44,368 bases of DNA, from positions 1-44,368 of the forward strand of contig JAKSLA010000024.1 of the NCBI GenBank assembly GCA_024401455.1, read 5' to 3'. The DNA is from Paludibacteraceae bacterium. GTDB lineage: Bacteria; Bacteroidota; Bacteroidia; Bacteroidales; Paludibacteraceae. Made by a program: the position numbers and the translations under genes. Positions 32,685 through 41,549 of this stretch are shown here, one piece after another. The notes beneath the pieces were generated by a model. It was not told where the DNA came from, did no database searches, and saw only the letters and a list, made by a program, of their open reading frames with translations. The stretch's first letter is position 1; each line of letters begins with the position of its first letter.

Positions 32685-33950
32685 ATGATGGGATTCAATG
32701 GCAGACATTTTTTGTACGGACTTGGCGTCTTGATCATCACTGTTTTGATCTGTGTGATGGTGGGGGCTTTGAGTTTCAGTACGCTTTTCTTGGATCCTGT
32801 CGGTCAGGTGATTAAGAGTTTTCATTTCACCGATTCATATTTCTACATCGAAAATAATTCGGAAGGAATGTCGGATGCCAATCCCGATGTTGTGCTCTAT
32901 GATCTTTCCGGATGTTATTCGCGGGCAGAGATAGCCGGCGCGGTACAGAATTTGTACGACAAAGGGGCGAAGGCGATTGCGCTGGATGTCATTTTTGGAG
33001 GCACGTCGGCCCATGACCCGTCGGCGAACGATAGTTTGATGAATGTGATGCGGCGATGCCACGACCGGGTGATTGCTGCTTGCCGTGCGGTCCCGACGAT
33101 GGATGGCTTCTCTTTCGAGTCTTCCTTCTTTGCCAAAGAGACGGGCTGTCACGAGGCGTGCGTGAATGTGGAGAACGATATTGTCCGCACCTTTACTCCT
33201 ACGCTTTGCTTCGGTGATACTTGCTTGCCGACATTCGTTTCGGTCATTACAGAACTTGCCTATCCCGAGGAGCATAAGGCTTGGGTGGAGCGTGGTGAGC
33301 AGAAAAGCCTCATCAACTATAAGTACGTCTTTTTTGATCGATGGCATATATATGACGAGATTACCGAGGAAGACGTGAAAGACCGAGTCTTCCTTTTCGG
33401 CGATTTTTCCGATTTGAGGGACTTCCACTCCATTCCAGTCGAGATTGACGGGTCGCGCCGCATATCGGGAACCACCATCCATGCTTATGCTATCACGACG
33501 ATAACGAAGGAGCGTCTTATTACATTGATGTCTGAAAGGGCTGGCTTGATTTGGGGCGTCGTCATCAGTTTCTTCTTTTGCGTGCTTTGTTGTCAAGTGA
33601 CGGAGAAGTATGATAAAATTGCGGGATTGGTGATGAATGTTTACCAAATAGCCTTGCTGCTCATTCTCGCCTTTTTAGGCGGCGTGGTCTTCTTCAAGTT
33701 GCGATACAATGTCAATTTGGTTTATGTGATGCTGGGCATCGGATTGGCCGGATTTTCGACAGATTTGTGGTATTATATTACCACGACACGTCTATACCTT
33801 TTCTTCGCAAATTTGAAGAAGGACAAAAAGAGAGACCTTGAGGTGGCTGAGGAAGGTAGTACGGAAAAGGTAGAAAACGAAGAAAAGATAGAAATAAGTG
33901 AAACAAATACGGAAGCGGAGACTCCACTTCCTTCAGATACGAACAAATAA
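32685..33950 (+). CDS. CHASE2-domain membrane protein
   Basis: 421 residues from ATG 32685; a TTG-initiated extension to 32616 is not supported. One TM near the N-terminus (FLYGLGVLIITVLICVMVGAL) precedes a periplasmic CHASE2 sensor of ~230 residues (ALDVIFGG, VFLFGDFSDLRDFHSIPVE, GTTIHAYAITTI). Three TMs follow (AGLIWGVVISFFF; NVYQIALLLILAFLGG; LVYVMLGIGLAGF) and then a highly charged cytoplasmic tail of about 45 residues. CHASE2 normally sits ahead of a kinase, cyclase or phosphatase, but here no output domain exists. The next gene starts 12 nt later and encodes an exported caspase, so signalling may go outward, within the periplasm. This last point is inference. Confidence 0.85.
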   Translation: MMGFNGRHFLYGLGVLIITVLICVMVGALSFSTLFLDPVGQVIKSFHFTDSYFYIENNSEGMSDANPDVVLYDLSGCYSRAEIAGAVQNLYDKGAKAIALDVIFGGTSAHDPSANDSLMNVMRRCHDRVIAACRAVPTMDGFSFESSFFAKETGCHEACVNVENDIVRTFTPTLCFGDTCLPTFVSVITELAYPEEHKAWVERGEQKSLINYKYVFFDRWHIYDEITEEDVKDRVFLFGDFSDLRDFHSIPVEIDGSRRISGTTIHAYAITTITKERLITLMSERAGLIWGVVISFFFCVLCCQVTEKYDKIAGLVMNVYQIALLLILAFLGGVVFFKLRYNVNLVYVMLGIGLAGFSTDLWYYITTTRLYLFFANLKKDKKRDLEVAEEGSTEKVENEEKIEISETNTEAETPLPSDTNK

Positions 33951-33962
33951 AAAACAACAATC

Positions 33963-35978
33963 ATGAAATGGATATTTTCGATATTGCTCGTATTTCTTTC
34001 TGTTACTAGTTCAATGGCCCAGAATAGGGCCTATAAGGACAGTCAAACGGGCAAATGGGGATTTAGAAACGATGCGGGAAACGTAGCTGTCAAACCTATT
34101 TATGACGAATATGACCAAGGAAACACTTTCACCAATAGTAAGCATTTTGCTGTTGTGCGATTGGGCGACCTTTGGGGATGCATAGGCAAGGACGGCGAGT
34201 ATGTCACAAAACTCATATTCAAGAGCAAGTTGTTGGCTATCAAAGCCGGACAGGAATGGAACAAGAAAGCCAAATTGGGAGAAAGTCTTTACGAGGGATT
34301 CGATGTGAAGACGCACAAATACGGTTTCGCTGATTATCAGGGAAATTGGGTTATTTCACCCATATTGGACGATGTGGATTCGGAATACTCCTTTGTAAAA
34401 GGGAAGAAATATGCCGTGGTGAAGTGTGATGGTTGTTGGGGAAGCATCGATAGAAATGGCGTCTTCTCGACAAAGCCTGTGTTGGTGAGCAATGATGATG
34501 CCCGTTCGGCTAATTCGGAGGTGTCGGTCTCGGCTCTTTTGGGTGAGTCGATCTATGATGCATACGATGCTTCTCTCAAGAAGTGGGGCTTTGCCAACTC
34601 TTTGGGTAATTGGGCTATCCGTCCGATTTTTGACAACATCGACAGACAATATTCGTTCAGTAGTGGCCGTGCCTTTGCCGTTGTGAAATATAAGGGCAAA
34701 TGGGGATGTGTGAGCCGTCTTGGTTCGTTCATCGTCAAACCAACGTATGCCAACGCTGCGGCTGCAAAGGGGGCTGGTTTTGCTTGGCAAGGCAAAAATC
34801 CTGGTTCAATCAGTGCTTCTGATGTTGCCAATATTGATGATGGAAAGTATAAAAACAGTTATCTGGCAACCAATTCAGGTGTGAAGCAGGAATCGGCACC
34901 CGCCAACAACTCAAATGCCAACAAGAGCAATAATAACCAAGGATCAAATGGCAATGTGGTTTATACCACACCTCCCACTATCAAGATTTTGACGCCGAAG
35001 AATGGCTCTGACTATACTACTTCTGAATTGACTTTCACCTATGAGGCGAAGACAGCAGACGGTAAGGCACCCGAAATACTTGTCTATATCAATGGTGAAC
35101 TGCAACCTCGTACGAAGGGGGTGAAGCGTGTAGGCTCGCAGATGACGATTGCCATGCCTCGCATTGAAGATTGCCGTGTCCAGTTGATTGCTAAAGATGC
35201 TAATGGTCAAAATAGCGACCCTGCCGTGGTTTTGCTTCACTATCGTGGCGATCGTCCGAAACCGAATTTGCACATCTTTGCCGTAGGCGTGAGCGACTAC
35301 GATCAGGAAGATCTTAAATTGCAGCACGCCGCAAAGGATGCCTCCGATTTCTCGAAGACGATTTCCAATATGCCTACCAATATGTATGTGAAGAAAGCCC
35401 CTGTCCTTATTACGGATAAGAGTGCTACCGATAAAAACATTAAGAAGGGACTTTCCAATTTGGTTAACAAGGTGGAGCAGGGTGATGTCATTATGCTCTT
35501 CTTCTCTGGCCACGGAAGCAAAGAGGGATCGGAGACATACTTCCTCTCTTGTAATGCCGAGAGTAACGACTTGTTCTCCTCTTCTGTTAATTTTGATGCT
35601 ATCCGTACAGCCATTAAGCGTTTGAAAGACCGCAAATGCCGCGTGTTGGTGTTTATGGATGCTTGCCACTCGGGTGCCCTTTACGGACAGAAATCTGTGA
35701 CGGAGAGTTTCGCACTTTCTGATCCTGGTGTCATCGGCTTCTATTCAAGTACCGAAAGCCAGAAGTCGAACGAGTCTGAGCAATGGAACAATGGCATCTT
35801 CACCAAGGCTCTTTTGGAAGGATTTAACGGCAAAGCGGTTGATCAAGACGGTAACATTACTATTGATGAGTTGGAGCGTTACGTCCGCGAGTCGGTCCGC
35901 AAGGCAACGAACGGAAAGCAGATGCCGATCTTTGAGAATAAACAAGGAAACTTCGTGCTATTCGAAGCCAACAAATAA
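33963..35978 (+). CDS. Exported WG-repeat caspase-family peptidase
   Basis: 671 residues. A signal peptide (1-19, ending SSMA) directs it to the periplasm or beyond. About 20-300 is a set of degenerate WG repeats (KWGFRNDAGN, KYGFADYQGNW, KKWGFANSLGNW, KWGCVSRLG). A low-complexity Asn/Ser linker covers about 310-332, and a beta domain with TIKILTPKNG about 338-428. A C14 caspase/metacaspase-type domain covers about 434-671, with catalytic H517 in FFSGHGS and C568 in FMDACHSGAL. Both dyad residues are intact. Cleavage specificity and substrate are unknown. It is the second gene of an operon with the CHASE2 protein and ends at a terminator. Confidence 0.88.
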   Translation: MKWIFSILLVFLSVTSSMAQNRAYKDSQTGKWGFRNDAGNVAVKPIYDEYDQGNTFTNSKHFAVVRLGDLWGCIGKDGEYVTKLIFKSKLLAIKAGQEWNKKAKLGESLYEGFDVKTHKYGFADYQGNWVISPILDDVDSEYSFVKGKKYAVVKCDGCWGSIDRNGVFSTKPVLVSNDDARSANSEVSVSALLGESIYDAYDASLKKWGFANSLGNWAIRPIFDNIDRQYSFSSGRAFAVVKYKGKWGCVSRLGSFIVKPTYANAAAAKGAGFAWQGKNPGSISASDVANIDDGKYKNSYLATNSGVKQESAPANNSNANKSNNNQGSNGNVVYTTPPTIKILTPKNGSDYTTSELTFTYEAKTADGKAPEILVYINGELQPRTKGVKRVGSQMTIAMPRIEDCRVQLIAKDANGQNSDPAVVLLHYRGDRPKPNLHIFAVGVSDYDQEDLKLQHAAKDASDFSKTISNMPTNMYVKKAPVLITDKSATDKNIKKGLSNLVNKVEQGDVIMLFFSGHGSKEGSETYFLSCNAESNDLFSSSVNFDAIRTAIKRLKDRKCRVLVFMDACHSGALYGQKSVTESFALSDPGVIGFYSSTESQKSNESEQWNNGIFTKALLEGFNGKAVDQDGNITIDELERYVRESVRKATNGKQMPIFENKQGNFVLFEANK

Positions 35979-36000
35979 CGATAATTGACGCAAGGAGAAG

Positions 36001-36030
36001 GAGCCGGCTTTCAGGTCGGCTCTCTTTTTT
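36001..36030 (+). terminator. Terminator of the CHASE2-caspase operon
   Basis: GAGCCGGC / GTCGGCTC stem, 6-nt loop, then TCTTTTTT. The MFS gene starts only 21 nt later. Confidence 0.8.
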
Positions 36031-36050
36031 GCTAAAAGTTCTGCAACCCA

Positions 36051-37268
36051 ATGAAACTATTCACGCGTGATTTCCTTTGTATCTGTGTTGCCAATTTTAT
36101 GCTGTTCTTTGGCTTCTATGCCGTACTGACGCTTCTGCCTTTCTATATGAAAGATGAGTTGGAGGCATCGCAGCAGATGATAGGCTTTGCTCTGACGGCT
36201 ATGACGCTTGCCAGTGTGACGATACGCCCTATTGGTGGTTACATTTATGACAACATACAAAGGCGTCCGCTCTATTTAGGGGCTTATTTGCTTTTCGTCC
36301 TTGTTACAGGCGGGTTCGCATGGGCAAGTTTCTCGGCTCTTATCATCGTGATGCGAATGGTTCAAGGAGCCGCATTCGGAACCGCCACGGTGGGTGGTTA
36401 TGCGATTGTTGCCGACTTGCTTCCCCAAGAACGTATAGGAGAAGGAGTGGGGTATTATGGCCTTGCCAATACCCTTGCCATGTGTCTTTCTCCTATGTGC
36501 GTCCTTTCCCTTAAAAACACGCTTGACTATCAATGGCTATTCCTCCTCGCATCGTTGGTAAGCGCCATAGGGCTATTTTCAGCCTTTCTGATACAAGTTC
36601 CTAAACGGGAAATGCCCAAACGGAGGAGTCTTCTTACGTTAGACAATCTATTTGTGTTGAAAGGATTTGTTCCTGCTCTTTGTTTCCTTTTGGCAGCAAT
36701 CCCTTACGGAATGACTACCGCATATATGGCGTTGTATGCCCGCGATCTTGGGTTGGGTGCGGAGGCAGGCTTGTTTTTCACGTCAATGGGGATTGGATTG
36801 GGTGTTTCCAGAGTGTTTGGCGGAAAAATAGCAGACAAAGTGGATGTTCGTAAACTCATAACAGCGGCTTTCATCCTTTGTGTTTTCACTTATCTCATGA
36901 TTGCCTCTTTTCAGCAGTTGGGCGCTCTTCCTCTGTCGTTTTTGTTGGCAATATATTTGTTTTCAGCCATGTTGGTAGGCGTTGTTTATGGTACGCTTCA
37001 TCCGTCCATTAATAAGTTGATGCTTATGCTCACCACGGCTGATCATCGAGGCGCAGCCTCAAGCACGTATCTCACGGGTTTTGATCTTGGCATCGGTGTC
37101 GGAATGTTGGTGGGTGGGTTGTTGGCAGGCTGTTTCTCCTCTTATGGTGCGGGCTATCTTTTGGGGGCAGTAACCACCTTCGTTGCTTTGGTCGTTTTCT
37201 GGGTTTGGACTCGTATGGATTCGACGCGTGTCTCGACACATTCCCCCTTGAGAGAACGCAAGGGGTAG
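36051..37268 (+). CDS. MFS transporter
   Basis: A 405-residue inner-membrane protein with about 12 hydrophobic segments. The loop 2-3 MFS motif appears as RPIGGYIYDNIQRRP, and GGKIADKVDVRKLI matches it in the second half. RMVQGAAFGTATVGGYAIVADLLP is the helix 4-5 region typical of drug or small-solute exporters (DHA-like). Substrate cannot be told. It follows the caspase terminator by 21 nt, so it may rely on read-through or a promoter overlapping that hairpin. Confidence 0.88.
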   Translation: MKLFTRDFLCICVANFMLFFGFYAVLTLLPFYMKDELEASQQMIGFALTAMTLASVTIRPIGGYIYDNIQRRPLYLGAYLLFVLVTGGFAWASFSALIIVMRMVQGAAFGTATVGGYAIVADLLPQERIGEGVGYYGLANTLAMCLSPMCVLSLKNTLDYQWLFLLASLVSAIGLFSAFLIQVPKREMPKRRSLLTLDNLFVLKGFVPALCFLLAAIPYGMTTAYMALYARDLGLGAEAGLFFTSMGIGLGVSRVFGGKIADKVDVRKLITAAFILCVFTYLMIASFQQLGALPLSFLLAIYLFSAMLVGVVYGTLHPSINKLMLMLTTADHRGAASSTYLTGFDLGIGVGMLVGGLLAGCFSSYGAGYLLGAVTTFVALVVFWVWTRMDSTRVSTHSPLRERKG

Positions 37269-37399
37269 CACAGTTTTCCTATGCCCACCGCCCAAGCGTC
37301 TTTCCCATTGTTGTTTTGCGGGTAGGGCTCATCTCCAATCTTTATCATTAAAGATGCCCCGACCATATTATCGCGTAATAGGGCCTTCTACAAAGCCCC

Positions 37400-38353
37400 T
37401 TATGCTTGTTCTAATTCCTGGTCAATCTTTTTGTTGTATTCCTCTGCATATTCCTTTGAAACGTAGTTTTCCAAGGTGGTGCAAGCGAAGGAAGAAAAGT
37501 CGATGGCACATTGGATGATTTTATCCCAAGTCTCGTTGGAAACCGTGCCATTGCAAAGATCTTCTCTGCGTATGTCGTATTTGCAAAGGCCGAAAATTAT
37601 GCCTGCGTTGAAGTTGTCGCCTGCTCCGACGGTGCTTATAGGCGTGATTTTGTTGGCCGCATATTTCTTCTCTCTTCCGGCGCTGAAAGCTGTGAGACCG
37701 TCCGCCCCTTGAGTGTAGAGGAAGTTCTTGCAATAGAATTCGATATGTTCCTTGTATATTTGGTTGGCTCCGCTCTCTTCGTAGATGTTTACGAAATCTT
37801 CGTCCGACCCTTTGATGATGTCGGCGTATTCGAAGTTCTCCAATATGTTAGGCATCAAGAATCTGGACTCGTGAGCGTGTGACTTGCGATAGTTCACGTC
37901 GTAATAGATGATAGCCTTTCTTGTCTTTGCAAATTCGAGTAAATCGGTTATTTTCTCTCTTAGTACGGGGTTGATGGCGTAATAAGAACCGATGACAACG
38001 ATGTCGTCCTCGTCAATGATAGGAGTGACAAAATCCAGTCTGTCCGACGAATAATCCTTGTAGAAAAGATAGTCGGCATTTTGCTTCTCGTCCAAAAAAG
38101 CGAGGGCCAAATGGCTTTTGCCTCCGCAAGAACGGATGTACTCTGTGTTGACGTTGTTCTCTTGTAGGCAGTCTGTGATTACTTTGCCGATTCTGTCGTC
38201 CCCGATTTCGCTGATGAAGATAGGGTTGAGGCCTGTTCTTCCTAAAGTGATGAGAGCGTTGTAAACGGAGCCGCCTGGTCGTCCGCTGATAGGTTGCTCA
38301 TTCTTAAATATGATGTCGAAGACTGTCTCCCCGATGCCTATAATCTTTCTCAT
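37400..38353 (-). CDS. PfkB-family carbohydrate kinase
   Basis: A 317-residue ribokinase-fold sugar kinase. Signatures: GRPGGSVYNALITLGRTG near the N-terminus (PfkB signature 1), and STVGAGDNFNAGIIFGL with the catalytic Asp in GAGD (signature 2). IISEIGDDRIGK-like text fits fructokinase/2-keto-3-deoxygluconate kinase. The most likely substrate is fructose, but this is inferred. It lies 8 nt after the upstream lipoprotein gene, so they are one transcript. Confidence 0.85.
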   Translation of the reverse strand: MRKIIGIGETVFDIIFKNEQPISGRPGGSVYNALITLGRTGLNPIFISEIGDDRIGKVITDCLQENNVNTEYIRSCGGKSHLALAFLDEKQNADYLFYKDYSSDRLDFVTPIIDEDDIVVIGSYYAINPVLREKITDLLEFAKTRKAIIYYDVNYRKSHAHESRFLMPNILENFEYADIIKGSDEDFVNIYEESGANQIYKEHIEFYCKNFLYTQGADGLTAFSAGREKKYAANKITPISTVGAGDNFNAGIIFGLCKYDIRREDLCNGTVSNETWDKIIQCAIDFSSFACTTLENYVSKEYAEEYNKKIDQELEQA

Positions 38354-38361
38354 GTCGTCTC

Positions 38362-39699
38362 TTAAAATTGAGTGTTAGTTCCGTATAAGATGTCATCAAT
38401 GATGAACTGTTTCAAGATGCCCTTCCAAGCAAACTTGCCATTGTCGCCGTGGTTGCCGCCGACAAGCAGAATGGAGTTCTTGGCTTGGTCGATGAATACC
38501 TGAGAATTGACGAATTGACCGTTGCCAGGCATGATTCTGTGTGGGTTCTTTTTCCAAGAGAGGCCTGAATCGTTAGAAGAGTAGGTCTCGTTAATGAATT
38601 CACCGTTGGCATTCTTTCCTCCCATGACGCAAAGCAATTTCTCGTAGGAGAAGATGGTCATTCCTTCGTGGTAAGGGAATGTCGTGCCTTGGCAAGGGTT
38701 GATAATGAAACCGGACTTGTCCACCGAAAGGATGATGCAACTGCTGTCTTGAGCCTGACTGAAGATGTAGCCTAAGTTTGAATTGCCGGAAGCGGATACG
38801 GTTGCTGTCAAATTCTCGTAAGAGATTTTCTCGGCAATGGACCTGCTGACGGTTAGCGCCGAGTCTGTTGATGATACGAAGCAGAGAGCGTTCGTTTTGT
38901 CTTCCGCTTGGGCGATGAACCAGAGTCGGTTGCCTAATGTGAAAATCGGTTTGGATGATACAAATCCAGACGGAGTTTGTAGAGAACTGGATGCAAATTT
39001 TTGGTCGCAGTTTGACTCGTAGAGGTTGTTGCCCATTTCAACGTAGAATTTGTCGTTGAAGACGGTGAGCGTTCTCCAGTCAGGAGTCGCCTCGTATGTT
39101 TCCGTGCTTATGAGTTCCCAAGTTGCTCCATCTTTGGAAGTCAAGTAGGAGGTGTTCTCTCCGTTGGTGACGAATAGGTGATACATTCCGTTGGCGAAAA
39201 CACTCTTCTCGTTGCCTGTCTCGGAAATGACCGTAGCATTGTCGCTGATGGCCAACCACTCAAACGCCTCTACGTCGTATTTGTGGACGCGGAGATTGAT
39301 GGTGTAGTCTTTAAATTGAGTGCTATCTACGGATAGCGATCTTATCTTTACCTTTTGAGAGAAGTCCAACTTGAAAGAAGTGTCTTTAGGGTATGTCTTC
39401 CAGACGCCTGCACTATCATAGAATATGTTTGTCTTGACCTGGTAGCCATTGAATTCAGGGTGCAAAGCTTTGATGTTGGTGCCGAAAGAGAGGGAGTCGT
39501 AGTTGTAGATTGACTCTTCTACATCATTTATGATGAATGTTCTCTCGATCCCAGCAATGCTCATGGTTCTGACTCTTGGGTCGCTATAGTTCAACTTGTT
39601 GGAATCTGAGTCGTCGTCATCGTCGCACGATGAAAAAACGCTCAAAGAGAGACTGGCGAGTAGGCCAAATAGCCAGATGTTTTTTTTGCTCATATTCAT
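38362..39699 (-). CDS. Propeller-like lipoprotein (DUF6242-like)
   Basis: A 445-residue surface or periplasmic lipoprotein. Signal MNMSKKNIWLFGLLASLSLS, lipobox FSSC, then a run of five Asp, a surface-export-like acidic stretch just after the Cys. Residues 45-170 form a beta domain, and the rest has repeats with SSNDSGLSWKKNP and TSKDGATWELIST, typical of BNR/kelch-like propeller blades. It matches the Bacteroidota family I know as DUF6242; this name is tentative. Start ATG 39699 is chosen because it precedes the signal peptide and lies 46 nt after an excellent promoter. Operon with the PfkB kinase; possibly sugar-binding. Confidence 0.75.
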   Translation of the reverse strand: MNMSKKNIWLFGLLASLSLSVFSSCDDDDDSDSNKLNYSDPRVRTMSIAGIERTFIINDVEESIYNYDSLSFGTNIKALHPEFNGYQVKTNIFYDSAGVWKTYPKDTSFKLDFSQKVKIRSLSVDSTQFKDYTINLRVHKYDVEAFEWLAISDNATVISETGNEKSVFANGMYHLFVTNGENTSYLTSKDGATWELISTETYEATPDWRTLTVFNDKFYVEMGNNLYESNCDQKFASSSLQTPSGFVSSKPIFTLGNRLWFIAQAEDKTNALCFVSSTDSALTVSRSIAEKISYENLTATVSASGNSNLGYIFSQAQDSSCIILSVDKSGFIINPCQGTTFPYHEGMTIFSYEKLLCVMGGKNANGEFINETYSSNDSGLSWKKNPHRIMPGNGQFVNSQVFIDQAKNSILLVGGNHGDNGKFAWKGILKQFIIDDILYGTNTQF

Positions 39700-39744
39700 T
39701 GTTTTTTGATGGGCGATGCGGATTCCCTTTCGCCTTTTATCAAG

Positions 39745-39776
39745 CAAAAATACAAACAATTCGGTTACTTGCCAAA
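39745..39776 (-). promoter_or_regulatory. Strong predicted promoter of the lipoprotein-PfkB operon
   Basis: -33 TTTG (complement of 39773-39776), 20-nt spacer, -7 TATTTTTG (complement of 39745-39752): full match to the Bacteroidota consensus. Confidence 0.75.
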
Positions 39777-39809
39777 CTGTAATTCTGAAATAAGTGTTAA
39801 CCCAAGATT

Positions 39810-39845
39810 GATGCGTCAAAAGATGTTTCCAATATTTGACGCATC
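39810..39845. terminator. Perfect 11-bp inverted repeat, possible terminator of the AAA gene
   Basis: GATGCGTCAAA (39810-39820) and TTTGACGCATC (39835-39845), 14-nt loop. It lies 32 nt after the stop of the AAA/DUF4143 gene. It lacks a T-tract on the minus strand, so an operator role is also possible. Confidence 0.4.
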
Positions 39846-39877
39846 TCACTTCATCTTTCGTCCATCCATCGTAGCCG

Positions 39878-41200
39878 CTACATGATGGCTTTCACATATC
39901 TCTTTAATTTATAGGCTAACGGGAGAGGTATTGAAAGCAAATTGTTTTTAAACGACAGATCTGTATTGGCAATTCGGATTAAACGGTTGGGCGAGTATTT
40001 ATCGGAGTATGATTTCAGACTTTGTCCGGATAGATTGGTGCCCGCTTTCACTTCTATCGGATAAATTTCCGTGCCAAACTGAGATACGAAGTCTATTTCT
40101 GCGATTCCGTTGGAGACCCAATAGTACGGATCGCATTCTAAGTTTGGCAATATCGACTGCAAAACGTAGTTTTCCGCTATCGCTCCTTTTGTCTCTGTAA
40201 ATGCAAGAGAATCGGACAAAAACACCTCTGCAGGAAGTTTACATAACACTCTCAGTAAGCCGCAATCCACAGCATAAACCTTAAAAGAAGAAAGTTCTCT
40301 ATATGCACTTAAAGGCAAGGCTGGTTTTGAAACACAACTTACAATATTGATCAATCCTGCATTCTGCAGCCAAAAGAGTGCGTCTTCATATTCTCGTGCC
40401 CTTGCTCCGCTTTTTATCGCTTTATAAACAAACTTTTTGTTTTCTTTTGCCAGTTGTGATGGGAGACTATTCCATAACTGCGTTATTCTGATGACTTCTG
40501 TGGATGATGCATATTTCGAGAAGTCGGCCTCATACATCTCAAGGATGTTCTTAAGTTCATTCTCAATCAAATCATATCTTCCGTTTATTAGGCGCAATAC
40601 AGCCTTTGGCATTCCTCCGCAGATCAAATATTGTCTGTATCTGTCGTTTAGTTTTGTCAATACTGCGACGGGAAGATTTTCCGCTTTATCGTTATCTTCT
40701 ATCCATTGCCAGATCATTGGTTCTGTGGTATGTAGGAACTCTCCAAATGTGATGGGATACATTTGCATCACTTCGACCTTCCCTACCGGAACGGTCATGT
40801 TTTTATGCTTTATTGCTACACCTAACAATGAACCAGCCGCTATTATATGAAGTTCTGGCATCAGTTCCGCAAAATATTTCAAACTGTTTAAGGCATATTC
40901 GTTGGCTTGAATCTCATCAAAAATCAACAACGTCTTTCCGACTTCAATTTTTATGCCTGTGTATAGTTGTATCTCTTCGATTATACGTTTGGGGTCTTTG
41001 CTCCGTTCAAAGATTTCACAGATATCTGGCTGCATATCGAAATTTATCTCTACGACGTTGCTGAAGTGATCTCTGCCAAATTTCCTCATTGTCCAGGTCT
41101 TTCCAATCTGTCTTGCCCCTTTAAGAAGAAGAGGATATCTTTCGGTCCTGTTTTTCCATTCGATAAAATCGTTTATTATGTATCTTTGTATATCTTCCAT
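39878..41200 (-). CDS. AAA ATPase with C-terminal DUF4143 domain (full length)
   Basis: A 440-residue protein of the AAA_14 + DUF4143 family, highly multiplied in Bacteroidota and archaea. Walker A is LLLKGARQIGKTWTMRKFG (P-loop GARQIGKT near 29-36), Walker B TLLIFDEIQANEYALNSLKYF, sensor-like IIAAGSLLGVAIK, and the C-terminal nuclease-like WVSNGIAEIDFVSQFGTEIYPIEVKAG carries D...E-x-K of a PD-(D/E)XK fold. Function unknown; proposed roles include DNA or protein remodelling. Its promoter region holds four 33-bp-period repeats. A truncated relative lies at 43655. Confidence 0.88.
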   Translation of the reverse strand: MEDIQRYIINDFIEWKNRTERYPLLLKGARQIGKTWTMRKFGRDHFSNVVEINFDMQPDICEIFERSKDPKRIIEEIQLYTGIKIEVGKTLLIFDEIQANEYALNSLKYFAELMPELHIIAAGSLLGVAIKHKNMTVPVGKVEVMQMYPITFGEFLHTTEPMIWQWIEDNDKAENLPVAVLTKLNDRYRQYLICGGMPKAVLRLINGRYDLIENELKNILEMYEADFSKYASSTEVIRITQLWNSLPSQLAKENKKFVYKAIKSGARAREYEDALFWLQNAGLINIVSCVSKPALPLSAYRELSSFKVYAVDCGLLRVLCKLPAEVFLSDSLAFTETKGAIAENYVLQSILPNLECDPYYWVSNGIAEIDFVSQFGTEIYPIEVKAGTNLSGQSLKSYSDKYSPNRLIRIANTDLSFKNNLLSIPLPLAYKLKRYVKAIM

Positions 41201-41223
41201 ATAATCAATTGTTTTTACTGAGA

Positions 41224-41231
41224 CAAAAGTA
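41224..41231 (-). promoter_or_regulatory. Predicted -7 box of the AAA/DUF4143 gene
   Basis: TACTTTTG fits TAnnTTTG, 23 nt upstream of the ATG at 41200. The -33 region, 20 nt further up, is the TGTG of the nearest 33-bp repeat, so the repeat array abuts or overlaps the promoter. Confidence 0.55.
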
Positions 41232-41247
41232 TGAATTTCTATGGTAT

Positions 41248-41366
41248 TTTACACATTTTCCTAACCTGTTTTTATGGGAATTTACACATTTCCCTAACCT
41301 ACTTTTGCATTATTTTACACATTTTCCTAACCTAATTTTGTAGAAATTTACACATTTTCCTAATCT
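41248..41366. repeat. Four direct repeats, 33-bp period, upstream of the AAA gene
   Basis: The 20-bp core TTTACACATTTTCCTAACCT starts at 41248, 41281, 41314 and 41347, exactly every 33 bp (single mismatches in copies 2 and 4). The 13-bp intervals vary but tend to contain a T-run. The array ends at an inverted repeat GCCGTT-ATATCG-AACGGC (41367-41384). Nothing else is seen in the 349 nt between the flanking genes apart from the promoters. Confidence 0.9.
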
Positions 41367-41487
41367 GCCGTTATATCGAACGGCTTATCCTCCATTTGAT
41401 GAGATGCTCTATGGCAAGATCAAAACCATATTGATTTTCTGTATATCCCAATTGAAAAAAACAGTGGGTAATATGAAAAAAAATAGT

Positions 41488-41515
41488 TACTTTTGGATGT
41501 ATGCAGAAAGCATAC
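41488..41515 (+). promoter_or_regulatory. Predicted -7 box and hairpin before the small Cys-rich protein gene
   Basis: TACTTTTG (41488-41495) fits TAnnTTTG; a perfect hairpin GTATGC-AGAAA-GCATAC (41499-41515) lies at the expected start of the transcript. Confidence 0.45.
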
Positions 41516-41549
41516 CATTAGAAAATATCACACAGAAAAAACGGATTGA

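Noticed and set aside
37154-37366. 70-residue minus-strand frame at the end of the MFS gene
   Set aside because: Mostly antisense to the MFS C-terminus, with no start context or domain; the 131-nt gap to the PfkB gene shows only a weak imperfect hairpin near 37380-37400.
39700-39849. N-terminal extension of the propeller-like lipoprotein
   Set aside because: It crosses a full-consensus promoter, and the lipoprotein signal begins at 39699.
41248-41384. CRISPR-like array
   Set aside because: The repeats are 20 bp with intervals of only 13 bp, too short for spacers, and no cas genes are present; a promoter-linked tandem array fits better.
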